Positions 19,399-29,752 of a stretch of 64,000 bases of DNA are shown here, piece after piece. The stretch is from Rhynchopus sp. YZ270_cl-10 (Eukaryota > Euglenozoa > Diplonemea > Diplonemida > Diplonemidae), in contig OZ037882.1 of NCBI GenBank assembly GCA_964035575.1, forward strand, positions 124,001-188,000, given 5' to 3'. Position numbers and translations under genes: made by a program. A model generated the notes under the pieces. It saw only the letters and a list, made by a program, of their open reading frames with translations, made no database searches and was not told the origin of the DNA. Numbering within the stretch: the first letter of the stretch is position 1; every line of letters begins with the position of its first letter.

Positions 19399-22300
19399 TT
19401 AAAGCAGTGAGGCCCTCTCATCGTTGTTGACGCCGTCCTGAAGAGAATACTTCGACAGCTTTGCCTTCAAGACACCTGACTTCAGCAGTGCGACCACGCC
19501 AAGAGCAACGGAGAGCACACCCACCACAGGGAAAACAACATACGGCCACGTGGGGCGCCCACTGCCGTCTGCACTCTGACACACGTACTCGAAATCAAAT
19601 GCTGACCTTCCCGCATGAGTGCCGCTTCTGAACTGCACCAAGGCCGAACCATCCAGCATCAGCTGATCACCCGCAGCAGTGGAGGAGAACAGCACCTTCT
19701 CCAGGGTGTAGTGTGTGGCACTCCCTGAGGTGCTCCCTGAACTGTACAGGTACAAGAACGACTGTGCGAAGACCTGCATGTCCGAGAAGGTGATCGCAAC
19801 AGACTTGTCACACTCAATGTGCCAGCACGCCGTGGTGTTTGCCTCATCGCCCGCATAGCTCACCTTCCCGGAAGTGTCGTTCACGTCTGTGTGGTCTTGA
19901 CAGATGTACTCCACACCTGGTGCAAGTGTTGGTGGCGCATCTGTGTCCGGCTGTGGAGTTCCACCCATGCACACATAGTTGAACCCAACCTTCGAATCAT
20001 CGTTCTCACTAAAAACATCATTCTTCTGTACAAACTGCACCAAGGCCGAACCGTTCAGCACAAAACCAACACCTGTGTTGTCCGGATGCGAGATAATCCT
20101 CTCAAGGGTGTAGTGTGTGCCGTTCCCAGACTCTGAGCTGAAGAGCTCCAAGAACGCTAGGTTTTCGAATGAAAGAGTCGTGAACGTGATCATGACAGAC
20201 TTGTCGCACTCAATGTACCAGCACGTCACGATGGACATGCTGTTCACATAGTCCACGTGCCCAGCAGTTTCGTTCAGGTCAGTGTGCTCTTGACACATGT
20301 ACGACGCACCTGGTGCAAGTGTTGGTGGCGCTTCTGTGGTTGGCTGTGGTGTTACACTCATACACGCGTAGTCGAGTTCAAATGATGAGATACGTCCATA
20401 CGGGTTTGATAACTGCAACAAAGCAGATCCGTGCAGCACAATAGGATCTTCAGGTAAATCATCAAAATAGTGGAAAGTTGTGTACAAACTGTAGTCCACA
20501 CCATCGCTCGTGTTGTAGAGGTACAGATCAGAGTATTGCAGTCTGAAGGATCCGAACGTGATCACAACATCCTTGTCGCACTCAATGTGCCAGCATTCAA
20601 CGGAGGCGTTGTTCGCGTAAGTCACCTTCCCAGCAGTGTTGTTCAGGTCTGTGTCGTCTTCACAGATGTACTGCACACCTGGTGCAAGTGTTGGTGGCGC
20701 ATCAGTAGCTGGTGCAGGTGTCGCGTCCACACACACGTAGTCGAAGGAAAGGTAAGAGTACTTCCCGTAAATAAACTGCAAAAAGGCCGAACCGTTCAGA
20801 CTCACACCCTGTTCTGGTACAGGAGCATTAAACTCCATACGTTTCTCAAGAGTGTAGTCCACACCATCGCTGGAGCTGTACAGGTCCAAGGACACCATGC
20901 TATTTCCAAGAAAGGACACGTTTGTGAACGTGACCACAACCTCCATGTCGCACGCAATGTGCCAACACACTGCAGGGTCCGTGTTCTGCACATAATCCAC
21001 GTGTCCGGCAGTGTCGTTCAAAGCAGTGTACTCCTGGCAGACTCGGTCGACACCTGGTGCACGTGTTGGTGCTGGTGTCGCGTCCACACATACGTAGTCG
21101 AAAGTAAAATTACTGCCAGGCTCTGGGCACAACTGCACGTATGCAGACCTGTGCAGCCCAAGAGGCTCTGACCCAGGACTGTTATAGGAGGAAAAGCGGT
21201 CCGCAAGAGTATAATCCACGCCATTGCTGGAGCTGTACAGGTCCAACGTTGAAGAGTGGTGCAATTCGAAGTATGAGAACGTGATCACAACCACGTCGTT
21301 GCACTCAATGTGCCAGCATTCAACGGAGCGATTGTTAGTCTCATAAGTCACGCTCCCAGCAGTTTCGTTCAGGTCTGTGTGGTCTTCGCAGATGTGCAGC
21401 ACACCTGGTACAAGTGTTGGTGGCGCCTCTGTGGCTGGTGCTGGTGTCGCGTCCATACACACGTAGTCGAGATCAAATGATACCTTGACGCCACGGAATC
21501 CTTTGAGCTGCAAATAGACTGAACCGCTCAGCAGTAAGCTTGATTCGGGATGCGAGGCGGTGATTTGTCTCATGTGAGTGTAGTCCACGCCATTGCTGGT
21601 GTTGTACGCGTCCAAGGTGACTAGGTAGTCTAATTTTAAGGATGCAAACGTGATCACAACATCCTTGTCGCATGCAATGTGCCAACACTCAACGGCATCC
21701 GTGTTGTTCGCATAAGTCACCTTCCCAGCAGTGTCGTTCAGGTCTGTGTGGTCTTGACAGATGTATCTCACACCTGGTACGCGTGTTGGTGGCGGTTCTG
21801 TGGTTGGTTGTGGTGTTTCACCCATACACACGTAGTCGAGATCAAATGCTGACGAGATGCCAATTTTTCCTATGAGCTGCAAATAGACTGAACCGTTCAG
21901 CAGAAAGCTTGTTGAAGGTTGGGGGCGGGGATGCGCGTGGAATTCTCTCATGAGAGTGTAGTCCACGCCATTGCTGGAGCTGTACATGTTCAAGGTGACA
22001 GGGTCTTCTAATTGGAAGGATGGAAACGTGATCGTAACATCCTTGTCGCATGCAATGTGCCAACACTCAACGGCAGCCGTGTTGTTCGCATAAGTCACCT
22101 TCCCGGCAGTGTCGTTCAGGTCTGTGTGGTCTTGACAGAAGTATCTCACACCTGGTACGCGTGTTGGTGGCGCATCAGTGGCTGGTGCTGGTGTCGCGCC
22201 CATACACACGTAGTCGAGATCAAATTCTCCCGTGACGCCACTGGATCCTGTGAGCTGCAAATAGACTGAACCGTTCAGCAGTAAGCTTGATTCGGGGAAG

Positions 22301-23766
22301 GTACCCGTGCTGAATTTTCTCATGAGAGTGTAGTCCACGCCATTGCTGGAGCTGTACAGGTACAGTATCCTTGGGTAGTCTAATTTTAAGGATGCAAACG
22401 TGATCACAACCACAACATCCTTGTCGACTGCAATGTGCCAACACTCAACGGCATCCGTGTTGTTCGCATAAGTCACCTTCCCGGCAGTGTTGTTCAGGTC
22501 TGTGCGCTCTTGACACATTAACCCGAAACCTGGTACAAGTGTTGGTGGCGCTTCTGTGGTTGGCTGTGGAGTTGCACCCACACACGCATAGTCGAGTTCA
22601 AATGATGAGACCTTCGAAAACTCTTCTATGAGCTGCACATAGACCGAACCGTTCAGCATAATAGGGGGGTGCATGCCATTCTGCTGATAGGTGAACGACT
22701 TCCGGATATCGTAGTCCACACCATTGGTGGAGGTGTACAGCCTGAAGTAGGCGGCGTTGTCCAATGCAAGGGACAGGATCGTGACGACAACCTCCTTGTC
22801 ACATCCGATGTGCCAGCACGCTGTGGAGAGTGTCGGGGCGCTCGCATAAGTCAGCTTCCCAGCAGTGTCATTCAGGTCAGTGTGCTCCTGGCAGATAAGA
22901 TTCATCCCCGGGACAAGTGTTGGTGGCGCATCTGTGGTCGGCAGTGGGGGTGGCTCCATACACACGTAACTCAAAGCAAATTCTGACTGCTGGGTGCCGT
23001 CAGCCTCCAACTGCAAAATGGCAGAACCGGTCAATACAATGAGAGTAGTGGGATGGTAAACCTTTGTCACAAGGGTGTAGTCGGCGCCATTCGTAGAGTT
23101 GTACATTATTAATGTACCGAAATTGGAAAACGTCATACTTGTGACCGTCACCACAACAGACTTGTCACACTCAATGTGCCAGCACCTGGTTGAGTATTCC
23201 TTCGGACCCTGCGCCCAGGTCACGTTCCCAGCAGTATCGTTCAGTTCAATGTACTCCTTACAGATGTACGCCAGACCTGGCACCCGCGTTGGTGGCGCAT
23301 CAGTGGTGGGTTGTGGAGTTGGATTCATACAAACGTAATCAAGATCAACTGTTGACATCGTTGCAGGGGACAAGGCTTGGAACTGAACATAGACAGAGCC
23401 GCTCAGCGCAAGGTCATCGGGGAGAGGCTCTGATGAGGTAAAACGTTTCCGAAGGGTGTAGTCCACGCCATTGCTGGAGCTGTACAGATACAAGATGGCG
23501 GTGTCTAATGCGAGTGTTGAGAACGTAACAAAAACATCCTTGTCGCACGCAATGTGCCAACACGCGACGTCGCTTTCCATGCTGTTCACAAAGCTCACCT
23601 TCCCGACAGTATCGTTCAGGTCAGTGTGCTCCTGGCAAACGTACGTCATACCAGGTACAAGCGTTGGTGGCGCATCTGTGGTCGACAGTGTGGATGTCGC
23701 TTGCAGCAAGGCAGTGGTTACGTCCACGCTCACGCAGAGCAGCACCGCCACACATGCACGCGACAT
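19399..23766 (-). CDS. Single-pass membrane protein with eleven CUB-like repeats
   Basis: 1455 residues in one exon. A signal peptide (MSRACVAVLLCVSVDVTTAL) is followed by 11 tandem repeats of about 115-130 residues. Each has four cysteines: one in the opening Y-x-C-Q-x-H-T-D-L-N-D-T-A-G block, two in CWHIECDK, and one in the closing L-D-Y-V-C. Between them lie V-I-T-F strands, LYSSSNGVDYTL and GSxYxQL. Four cysteines with alternating hydrophobic strands fit the CUB beta-sandwich, though this is judged by eye. Linkers are TPxPTTDAPPT-type mucin-like hinges, and N-x-T/S sites are abundant. One transmembrane helix (YVVFPVVGVLSVALGVVAL) precedes a 30-residue tail ending ERASLL, a classic acidic dileucine sorting signal. 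It is probably a surface or endosomal receptor or adhesin. It sits between secreted-family copies 4 and 5 and shares their upstream module. Confidence 0.92.
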   Translation of the reverse strand: MSRACVAVLLCVSVDVTTALLQATSTLSTTDAPPTLVPGMTYVCQEHTDLNDTVGKVSFVNSMESDVACWHIACDKDVFVTFSTLALDTAILYLYSSSNGVDYTLRKRFTSSEPLPDDLALSGSVYVQFQALSPATMSTVDLDYVCMNPTPQPTTDAPPTRVPGLAYICKEYIELNDTAGNVTWAQGPKEYSTRCWHIECDKSVVVTVTSMTFSNFGTLIMYNSTNGADYTLVTKVYHPTTLIVLTGSAILQLEADGTQQSEFALSYVCMEPPPLPTTDAPPTLVPGMNLICQEHTDLNDTAGKLTYASAPTLSTACWHIGCDKEVVVTILSLALDNAAYFRLYTSTNGVDYDIRKSFTYQQNGMHPPIMLNGSVYVQLIEEFSKVSSFELDYACVGATPQPTTEAPPTLVPGFGLMCQERTDLNNTAGKVTYANNTDAVECWHIAVDKDVVVVITFASLKLDYPRILYLYSSSNGVDYTLMRKFSTGTFPESSLLLNGSVYLQLTGSSGVTGEFDLDYVCMGATPAPATDAPPTRVPGVRYFCQDHTDLNDTAGKVTYANNTAAVECWHIACDKDVTITFPSFQLEDPVTLNMYSSSNGVDYTLMREFHAHPRPQPSTSFLLNGSVYLQLIGKIGISSAFDLDYVCMGETPQPTTEPPPTRVPGVRYICQDHTDLNDTAGKVTYANNTDAVECWHIACDKDVVITFASLKLDYLVTLDAYNTSNGVDYTHMRQITASHPESSLLLSGSVYLQLKGFRGVKVSFDLDYVCMDATPAPATEAPPTLVPGVLHICEDHTDLNETAGSVTYETNNRSVECWHIECNDVVVITFSYFELHHSSTLDLYSSSNGVDYTLADRFSSYNSPGSEPLGLHRSAYVQLCPEPGSNFTFDYVCVDATPAPTRAPGVDRVCQEYTALNDTAGHVDYVQNTDPAVCWHIACDMEVVVTFTNVSFLGNSMVSLDLYSSSDGVDYTLEKRMEFNAPVPEQGVSLNGSAFLQFIYGKYSYLSFDYVCVDATPAPATDAPPTLAPGVQYICEDDTDLNNTAGKVTYANNASVECWHIECDKDVVITFGSFRLQYSDLYLYNTSDGVDYSLYTTFHYFDDLPEDPIVLHGSALLQLSNPYGRISSFELDYACMSVTPQPTTEAPPTLAPGASYMCQEHTDLNETAGHVDYVNSMSIVTCWYIECDKSVMITFTTLSFENLAFLELFSSESGNGTHYTLERIISHPDNTGVGFVLNGSALVQFVQKNDVFSENDDSKVGFNYVCMGGTPQPDTDAPPTLAPGVEYICQDHTDVNDTSGKVSYAGDEANTTACWHIECDKSVAITFSDMQVFAQSFLYLYSSGSTSGSATHYTLEKVLFSSTAAGDQLMLDGSALVQFRSGTHAGRSAFDFEYVCQSADGSGRPTWPYVVFPVVGVLSVALGVVALLKSGVLKAKLSKYSLQDGVNNDERASLL

Positions 23767-23856
23767 TGTTTTATGTATATGCCTCTGAGGGAAGCTCTGT
23801 TAGTGGTGTGGTGAAGTTCATTGTGTCCACGTTGTCCATTTGGTTATTATTGTTTT

Positions 23857-23916
23857 GGAATGAGGGATGGTCGGTGGGGGAATGAGGATTCCATGTTGTG
23901 AACAATAAATGTTTCC
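23857..23916 (-). promoter_or_regulatory. Shared upstream module, CUB-like gene copy
   Basis: GGAATGAGGGATGGTCGGTG, GAATGAGGATTCCATGTTG and AACAATAAATG lie 91-150 bp upstream of the ATG at 23766. The whole 23816-24440 flank is nearly the same as 12000-12640 beside array copy 1. Confidence 0.65.
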
Positions 23917-24242
23917 TTTTTTTCAATATTTTTCTTTGTCGATTCGAAGCATCCACGTTATTGTGGATTTCCGGATTGGTTTGCACTCTGGCGACTTGAA
24001 TAAATGGTCGTCAAACATAGTTGGCTGGGGGAGAGAAGAAACAAAAGCACGCTGGTTTCCGTCCAACGCCTCCCCGAAAGGTCGCGTTCCTTGAAAAACA
24101 ATCAGTGTGTATTTGTTTCTTTAGTTGCAGTCATGAAACTTCGCGGACAACTAAGTTTGGCGAGGTTCAGAGTTTTTTTTTTGGTTTTGTGGCTTTTTTT
24201 TCCCAACGGAAAGAAATCAAAAAACAAGGAAGGATTAAAGAT

Positions 24243-24270
24243 GTGCCGTGAGCCGCACTGCTCACGGTAC
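24243..24270. repeat. Spacer hairpin H5 with covarying pair
   Basis: Arms GTGCCGTGAG and CTCACGGTAC enclose an 8-nt loop. The pair that is T-A in most copies is C-G here, so both sides changed together. The loop is shorter than in the consensus. Confidence 0.7.
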
Positions 24271-24947
24271 CTTCCTGCAAATTTAAAAGGGTCGAATTGC
24301 GAACATAAGGTGCACCAAACAATACCCAGAGAGAAAGAGAAAGCCTGTGTGGGTGACGGGTGCACAACCTTGTCCGCATGTTTATATTCATGCACAACGA
24401 GAGAGGGCAACGTTGCTCCTCACTCAAGTGCCGAAAAAGACAACAACTAAAATGTACCGTTTTGGGCCGCTGTAATTGTGGTGTAATTGTGGTGTAATTG
24501 TGGTGTAATTGTGCCGTGATTGTGCTCAGTTTTGGTCAGTTCTGCTCAGTTCTGCGTAAGTGTGTGTACGTGTGCGTAAGTGTACGTAAGTGTGCGTAAG
24601 TGTTGGTACTTGAGGGTACGTGTGTGTAAGTGTGCAAAAACGGTTTTTTTTGTTTTCTGCATGTTTCTCCTGCTCTCTTATCTTAAATTTAGTGCCCAAT
24701 AATGCTGAAGGTCGGACAACAAGACTTTGATAACATTTCTCTTAATATTGCACTTTTTTTGGCGTGGCTGCATAACCGATTCCCCGCGTTTCTACCAGTT
24801 GTCATGCCGGTTAGGGGGGCATTCACGTGTTGAAAAAAAATTGTTTTCGTTGGTGAATCTTTTAAACGCCGGCATTTGCATATCCGTCCGGCCAGTGATG
24901 GGGTCAATTTGCCGAAATGGACACGTTCTCGTTGTTGGTCAATTCCG

Positions 24948-25566
24948 CAGTATACACAGTATACACAGTATACACAGTATACACAGTATACACAGTATAC
25001 ACAGTATACACAGTATACACAGTATACACAGTATACACAGTATACACAGTATACACAGTATACACAGTATACACAGTATACACAGTATACACAGTATACA
25101 CAGTATACACAGTATACACAGTATACACAGTATACACAGTATACACAGTATACACAGTATACACAGTATACACAGTATACACAGTATACACAGTATACAC
25201 AGTATACACAGTATACACAGTATACACAGTATACACAGTATACACAGTATACACAGTATACACAGTATACACAGTATACACAGTATACACAGTATACACA
25301 GTATACACAGTATACACAGTATACACAGTATACACAGTATACACAGTATACACAGTATACACAGTATACACAGTATACACAGTATACACAGTATACACAG
25401 TATACACAGTATACACAGTATACACAGTATACACAGTATACACAGTATACACAGTATACACAGTATACACAGTATACACAGTATACACAGTATACACAGT
25501 ATACACAGTATACACAGTATACACAGTATACACAGTATACACAGTATACACAGTATACACAGTATC
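24948..25566. repeat. Microsatellite (CAGTATACA)n
   Basis: About 68 uninterrupted copies of the 9-bp unit CAGTATACA. The internal GTATAC is self-complementary, so each strand can form repeated hairpins. Open frames across it in all directions are trivial results of the repeat. Confidence 0.97.
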
Positions 25567-25581
25567 CACAGGGGATTGGGA

Positions 25582-25632
25582 GTACAGTACAGTACAGTAC
25601 AGTACAGTACAGTACAGTACAGTACAGTACAG
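25582..25632. repeat. Microsatellite (CAGTA)n, short
   Basis: About ten copies of the 5-bp unit CAGTA just beyond the 9-bp array. The two units share the CAGTA core. Confidence 0.95.
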
Positions 25633-26246
25633 AGGTCACTTACATGTGGTGGCATGCTTCCCTGTAGGGTGGTGTACCATTTTTTTCCCCAGCGTAATTT
25701 CGGTGTAATTGTGTGTAATTGTGGTGTAATTGTGGTTAGTTGTGTGTACTAGTGCTGAAACTGTACTGGAATTGTGCCTAATATAGGCACAGCTCAGGTG
25801 AGTATGGTGCTAGTTGTGCCCAGTAGTGTCATAGGCAAAACGGTACATAAAACAAAAGAAAAGTTTATAAGATGACCCCAAGCCTCTCGTGCTTGGTCAC
25901 CTTGTGACAATATGATGCAGGATGCCTGCGTCGATGATGCGAATAGATACTAACAAAAAACACCAAAAGCAAAAGCAAAAGAACTTCCCGCTTTTACAAA
26001 GAGAAAAGAAAAGAAAAAGAGGGGAAAGTCAAAATAACCTTGCTATTAAAAAGAAATGTCAAAAAATATCTTTTAAAAAAATTGTAAAATGTGTTGTTTC
26101 CAGCGGTCAGTCAGTCAGGAACTCCCTGACCAGGAAACAGCCCTTCAACCGCGATCATCAGAAGAAAGGGCGAAAATGGTAGTATGCAATAAAAAAGCTT
26201 TTTGCCGAGAGAGGGGTGAGGAAATAAAGAAGAAAAATGCGAATCA

Positions 26247-26813
26247 TCAGATCCTCTGCGTAATGGCTTTCATCGTGTCAGAGAGTGTCTTGGTCATCGA
26301 CGCAGCCAATGCGACAGAAAAGCTCCACTCGTTCATCATCTGCTGCAGCAGAAGCGCTGTTGTTGGGTCCGCTAAGTTACCCGTTGCCAACAGGTCGTGG
26401 ATTGCCTTCTCCTTCTCATCAACCGCGCTGTTAAGCTCGTTGGCAGCATCCACCAGGTTCATGAGGGAACCCGTGTCAAACTCAGGCACAGGCACACCAC
26501 CCTGCTGCACGTCCGACTGTCTCTTGACCGTCACCACTGCCTCCTTACACTCCACCAAAGCAGTGATGGCTTCGGCATCGCACTCAAGCGACAGCAGCAC
26601 AGTCGTTGGCACATCGGTCGCGCATGTGTCTGCGTTGTACTCGCTCGACGTCGGCGAGCAGGTGTCCAGCAGCACAAGCATCTTCGTGGCGAGGTTGGTC
26701 TGCTTTGCTGCGTACCTCACCACGCTCTCCTTGCACGCTGTGCTCAGGTCCCAGGTTTCCCCGTGCGCAACAGTGCACAGCGCCACCAGAAGAACAGCCA
26801 CCTGAGTGAACAT
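26247..26813 (-). CDS. Secreted cysteine-rich protein with needle-like C-terminal hairpin, copy 5
   Basis: 188 residues in one exon. This is the founder of the most divergent hairpin subtype: linker GGVPVPEFDTGSLMNLVDA, then NELNSAVDEKEKAIHDLLAT, turn GNLADPT, LLLQQMMNEWSFSVALAASM and ITQRI. The turn here contains a proline, as the P-S-N-P turn of needle subunits does. The signal peptide and five-cysteine domain are unchanged. The upstream region is second type (TGTGGCAACACTCG, long TTTTTC run), without the shared module. It has equivalents at copies 9, 13 and 17. Confidence 0.92.
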   Translation of the reverse strand: MFTQVAVLLVALCTVAHGETWDLSTACKESVVRYAAKQTNLATKMLVLLDTCSPTSSEYNADTCATDVPTTVLLSLECDAEAITALVECKEAVVTVKRQSDVQQGGVPVPEFDTGSLMNLVDAANELNSAVDEKEKAIHDLLATGNLADPTTALLLQQMMNEWSFSVALAASMTKTLSDTMKAITQRI

Positions 26814-27386
26814 TGTGTGGGTTGGTTGTGTTTGTTTGTGGATCTGCGGTGTGTGGGTGTGATGTGGCAACACTCGTTTGCGAGAGGACGGGTAGGTCGA
26901 GTGGCAGATGCACACACGGGATGGGGTGCTTTCTTTTTCTTTTTCTTTTTCTTTTTCTGTTTCTGTTTCGTTTGCATCTTTCATTCTTTTGAGAGAAACC
27001 ACAGATGGTGTCGTGTCTGTGTGTGACGAGCAGCACACGGCCGCCACATAGTCGTGCTGCCGTGCATTTTTCTGCCATTAACTTTGTGGGTTGTGTCACC
27101 TAAGAACTTTTGTGGATTTCTGGATTGGTTTGCTCTGGCGACTTGAATAAATGGTCGTCAAACATAGTTGGCTGGGGGAGAGAAGAAACAAAAGCACACT
27201 GGTTTCCGTCAAACGCCTCCCGAGACGTCGCGTTCCTCGAAAAACAATCAGCGTGTATTTGTTTCTTTAGTTGCAGTCATGAAACTTCGTGGGCAACTAA
27301 GTTTGACGAGGTTCAGAGTTTTTTTTTGGTTTTGTGGATTTTTTTTTACAACGTAAAGAAATCAAAAAAACAACGAAGGATTAAAG

Positions 27387-27419
27387 AGGTGTCGTGAGCC
27401 GCACGTGTTCACGACACCT
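27387..27419. repeat. Spacer hairpin H6
   Basis: Consensus form: 11-bp perfect arms AGGTGTCGTGA/TCACGACACCT. Equivalents in units 2 and 3 are at 37572-37604 and 47880-47912. Confidence 0.75.
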
Positions 27420-27876
27420 TCCTTCAAAATAAAAAGAGTGGAATTGCGAACAAAAGGTGCACCAAACAATACCCAGAGAGAAGGCCTGTGTGGGTGACGG
27501 GTGCACAACCTTGTCCGCATGTTTATATTCAGCACAACGAGAGAGGGCAACGTTGCTCCTCACTCAAGTACCGAAAAAGACAACAATATGATGCAGGATG
27601 CCTGGGTCCATGATGCGAATAGATACTAACAAAAAACATCAAGAGCAAAAGCAAAAAGCAAAAGGCGACCCTGTGACAATCAATCCTAACAAAAAACCGA
27701 AACCGCCCTGCTCACCCAGAGCATGAAATGCAAAAGGCAAAAACGCTACCATGCTCAACATTGATAGACTCGAGCGCAGAAAAACGCTCTCACTCGCAGT
27801 TGACTGGCCGGGCGGGCGGGCGGGGGGTGTGGGGGTTAAGACAGAGGGGTGAAGAAGAATAAAAAAATGCGGATCA

Positions 27877-28521
27877 TCAGATCTTCTGCACAATGCCTTT
27901 AAGCACGTCAGCGATTGTCTTGGTCAACGACGAAGACAATCCGACAGTAAAGCTCCACTCGTTCATCATCTGCTGCATCAGAAGCACTGTTTTTGTGTCC
28001 TCAAAATCACCCGTTGCACGCAGTTCGTGGATTGCCGCTTCCTTCTGATCAACCACGCTGTTAAACTCGTTGGTAAGCTCGGCCAGATTCATGAGACCAT
28101 TCCCGTCCAACTGAGTCACAGGCACCCCCCCGTCCATCGCATATTTGTCACTCGGCAGCTGCCCGTCAGTCGTGTGCTCCACGTCCAACTCAGGCACAGG
28201 CACGCCATCCTGCTGCACGTCCGATTGTCTCTGCACCGTCACCACTGCCTCCTTACACTCCACCAAAGCAGTGATGGCTTCGGCCTCGCACTCAAGCGAC
28301 AGCAGCAGGGACTGCGGCACATCAACCGCGCATGTGTCTGCGTTGTACTCGCTCGACGTCGGCGAGCAGGTGTCCAGCAGCACAAGCATCGTTGTGGCAA
28401 GGTTGGTCTGCTTTGCTGCGTACCTCACCACGCTCTCCTTGCACGCTGTGCTCAGGTCCCAGGTTTCCCCGTGCGCAACAGTGCACAGCGCCACCAGAAG
28501 AACAGCCACCTGAGTGAACAT
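27877..28521 (-). CDS. Secreted cysteine-rich protein with needle-like C-terminal hairpin, copy 6
   Basis: 214 residues in one exon, the longest subtype. The linker is expanded to about 45 residues and carries a near-duplicate (DGVPVPELD and DGGVPVTQLDGNG) around HTTDGQLPSDKYAMD. The cysteine domain has CAVDVPQSLLLSLECEAEA in place of the usual CATDVPTT. The hairpin reads NEFNSVVDQKEAAIHELRAT, turn GDFEDTK, LLMQQMMNEWSFTVGLSSSL, IVQKI. The shared module lies at 28600-28660. Equivalents are copies 10 and 14. Confidence 0.92.
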   Translation of the reverse strand: MFTQVAVLLVALCTVAHGETWDLSTACKESVVRYAAKQTNLATTMLVLLDTCSPTSSEYNADTCAVDVPQSLLLSLECEAEAITALVECKEAVVTVQRQSDVQQDGVPVPELDVEHTTDGQLPSDKYAMDGGVPVTQLDGNGLMNLAELTNEFNSVVDQKEAAIHELRATGDFEDTKTVLLMQQMMNEWSFTVGLSSSLTKTIADVLKGIVQKI

Positions 28522-28599
28522 TGTGTGGGTTGGTTGTGTTTGTTTGTGGATCTGCGGTGTGTGGGTGAAATCGTTGGGTGAGGGGGTTTTTCTTTTTTT

Positions 28600-28660
28600 G
28601 AAATGAGGGATGGTCGGTGGGAGAAATGAGGATTCCATGCTGTGCACAATAAATGTTCCC
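28600..28660 (-). promoter_or_regulatory. Shared upstream module, array copy 6
   Basis: 79-139 bp upstream of the ATG at 28521, with the CCATGCTGTGCACAATAAATG variant. Duplicates lie at 38785-38845 and 49093-49153. Confidence 0.6.
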
Positions 28661-29115
28661 TTCTTTTGTTTTGATTTTTCTTTGCTGATTCGTAGCCTCG
28701 ACATAAAGCAAAACAAAAGAATAGCTACAAAAAGTGATACACGTGTCTGTGTGACAAGCAGCACACGGCCGCCACATAGTCGTGCTGCCGTGCATTTTTC
28801 TGCCATTAACTTTGTGGGTTGTGTCACCTATGAACTTTTGTGGATTTCCGGATTGGTTTGCACTCTGGCGACTTGAATAAATGGTCGTCAAACATAGTTG
28901 GCTGGGGGAGAGAAGAAACAAAAGCACACTGGTTTCCGTCCAACGCCTCCCCGAAAGGTCGCGTTCCTTGAAAAACAATCAGTGTGTATTTGTTTCTTTA
29001 GTTGCAGTCATGAAACTTCGTGGGCAACTAAGTTTGGCGAGGTTCAGAGTTTTTTTTGGTTTTGTGGATTTTTTTTACAACGTAAAGAAATCAAAAAAAC
29101 AACGAAGGATTAAAG

Positions 29116-29148
29116 AGGTGTCGTGAGCCGCACGTGTTCACGACACCT
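29116..29148. repeat. Spacer hairpin H7
   Basis: Consensus 11-bp stem. Equivalents are at 39301-39333 and 49609-49641. Confidence 0.75.
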
Positions 29149-29752
29149 TCCTTCAAAATAAAAAGAGTGGAATTACGAACATAAGGTGCACCAAACAATA
29201 CCCAGAGAGAAGGCCTGTGTGGGTGACGGGTGCACAACCTTGTCCGCATGTTTATATTCAGCACAACGAGAGAGGGCAACGTTGCTCCTCACTCAAGTAC
29301 CGAAAAAGACAGCAACTGAAACAATAAAAAAGTATAAGATGACCCCAAGCCTCTCGTGCTTAGTCACCTTGTGACAATATGATGCAGGATGCCTGCGTCG
29401 ATGATGCGAATAGATACTCACAATAGACACCAAAAGCAAAAGCAACATAACTTTCAGTGCTTTAAAGGGGAAAAAAACAGGGGGGGGAAAGTCAAAATAA
29501 CCTTGTTTTCAAAAGAACTGTCAATGTTTGTTTTGAAAAAATATAGTAAAAAATGTTGTTTCCAGCGGTCAGCTCCCTGACCAGGAAACAGCCCTTCAAC
29601 CGCGATCATCAGAAGAAAGGGCGAAAAAGGTAGGATGCAATAAAAAAGCTTTTGATGTGAAAGTGATACTATTGAGTAAAATGACAAATTCTTTTTGTTT
29701 TTCAGGGGTGGGGACAGAGGGGTGAGGAAATAAAGAAGAAAAATGCGAATCA

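Larger units (their letters stand above)
24453..25847. mobile_element. Inserted element with TGTACC...GGTACA ends and 5-bp target duplication
   Basis: The ends form a 12-bp perfect inverted repeat, TGTACCGTTTTG and its complement. A 5-bp direct repeat TAAAA flanks it (24448-24452 and 25848-25852). The uninterrupted spacer (17450-17480) shows the empty target. Both flanking segments are rich in GGTGTAATTGT and GTAAGTGTGCGTAAG-type iterations, and the middle is a long microsatellite. No coding sequence is seen. TG...CA ends with a 5-bp duplication fit either an old solo LTR or a TIR DNA element, and I cannot decide. Confidence 0.65.

Noticed and set aside
24689-25752. Open frames of 220-340 codons across the 24.9-25.6 kb region on both strands
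   Set aside because: They are translations of the 9-bp microsatellite, whose length is a multiple of three, so no stop can arise in any frame.
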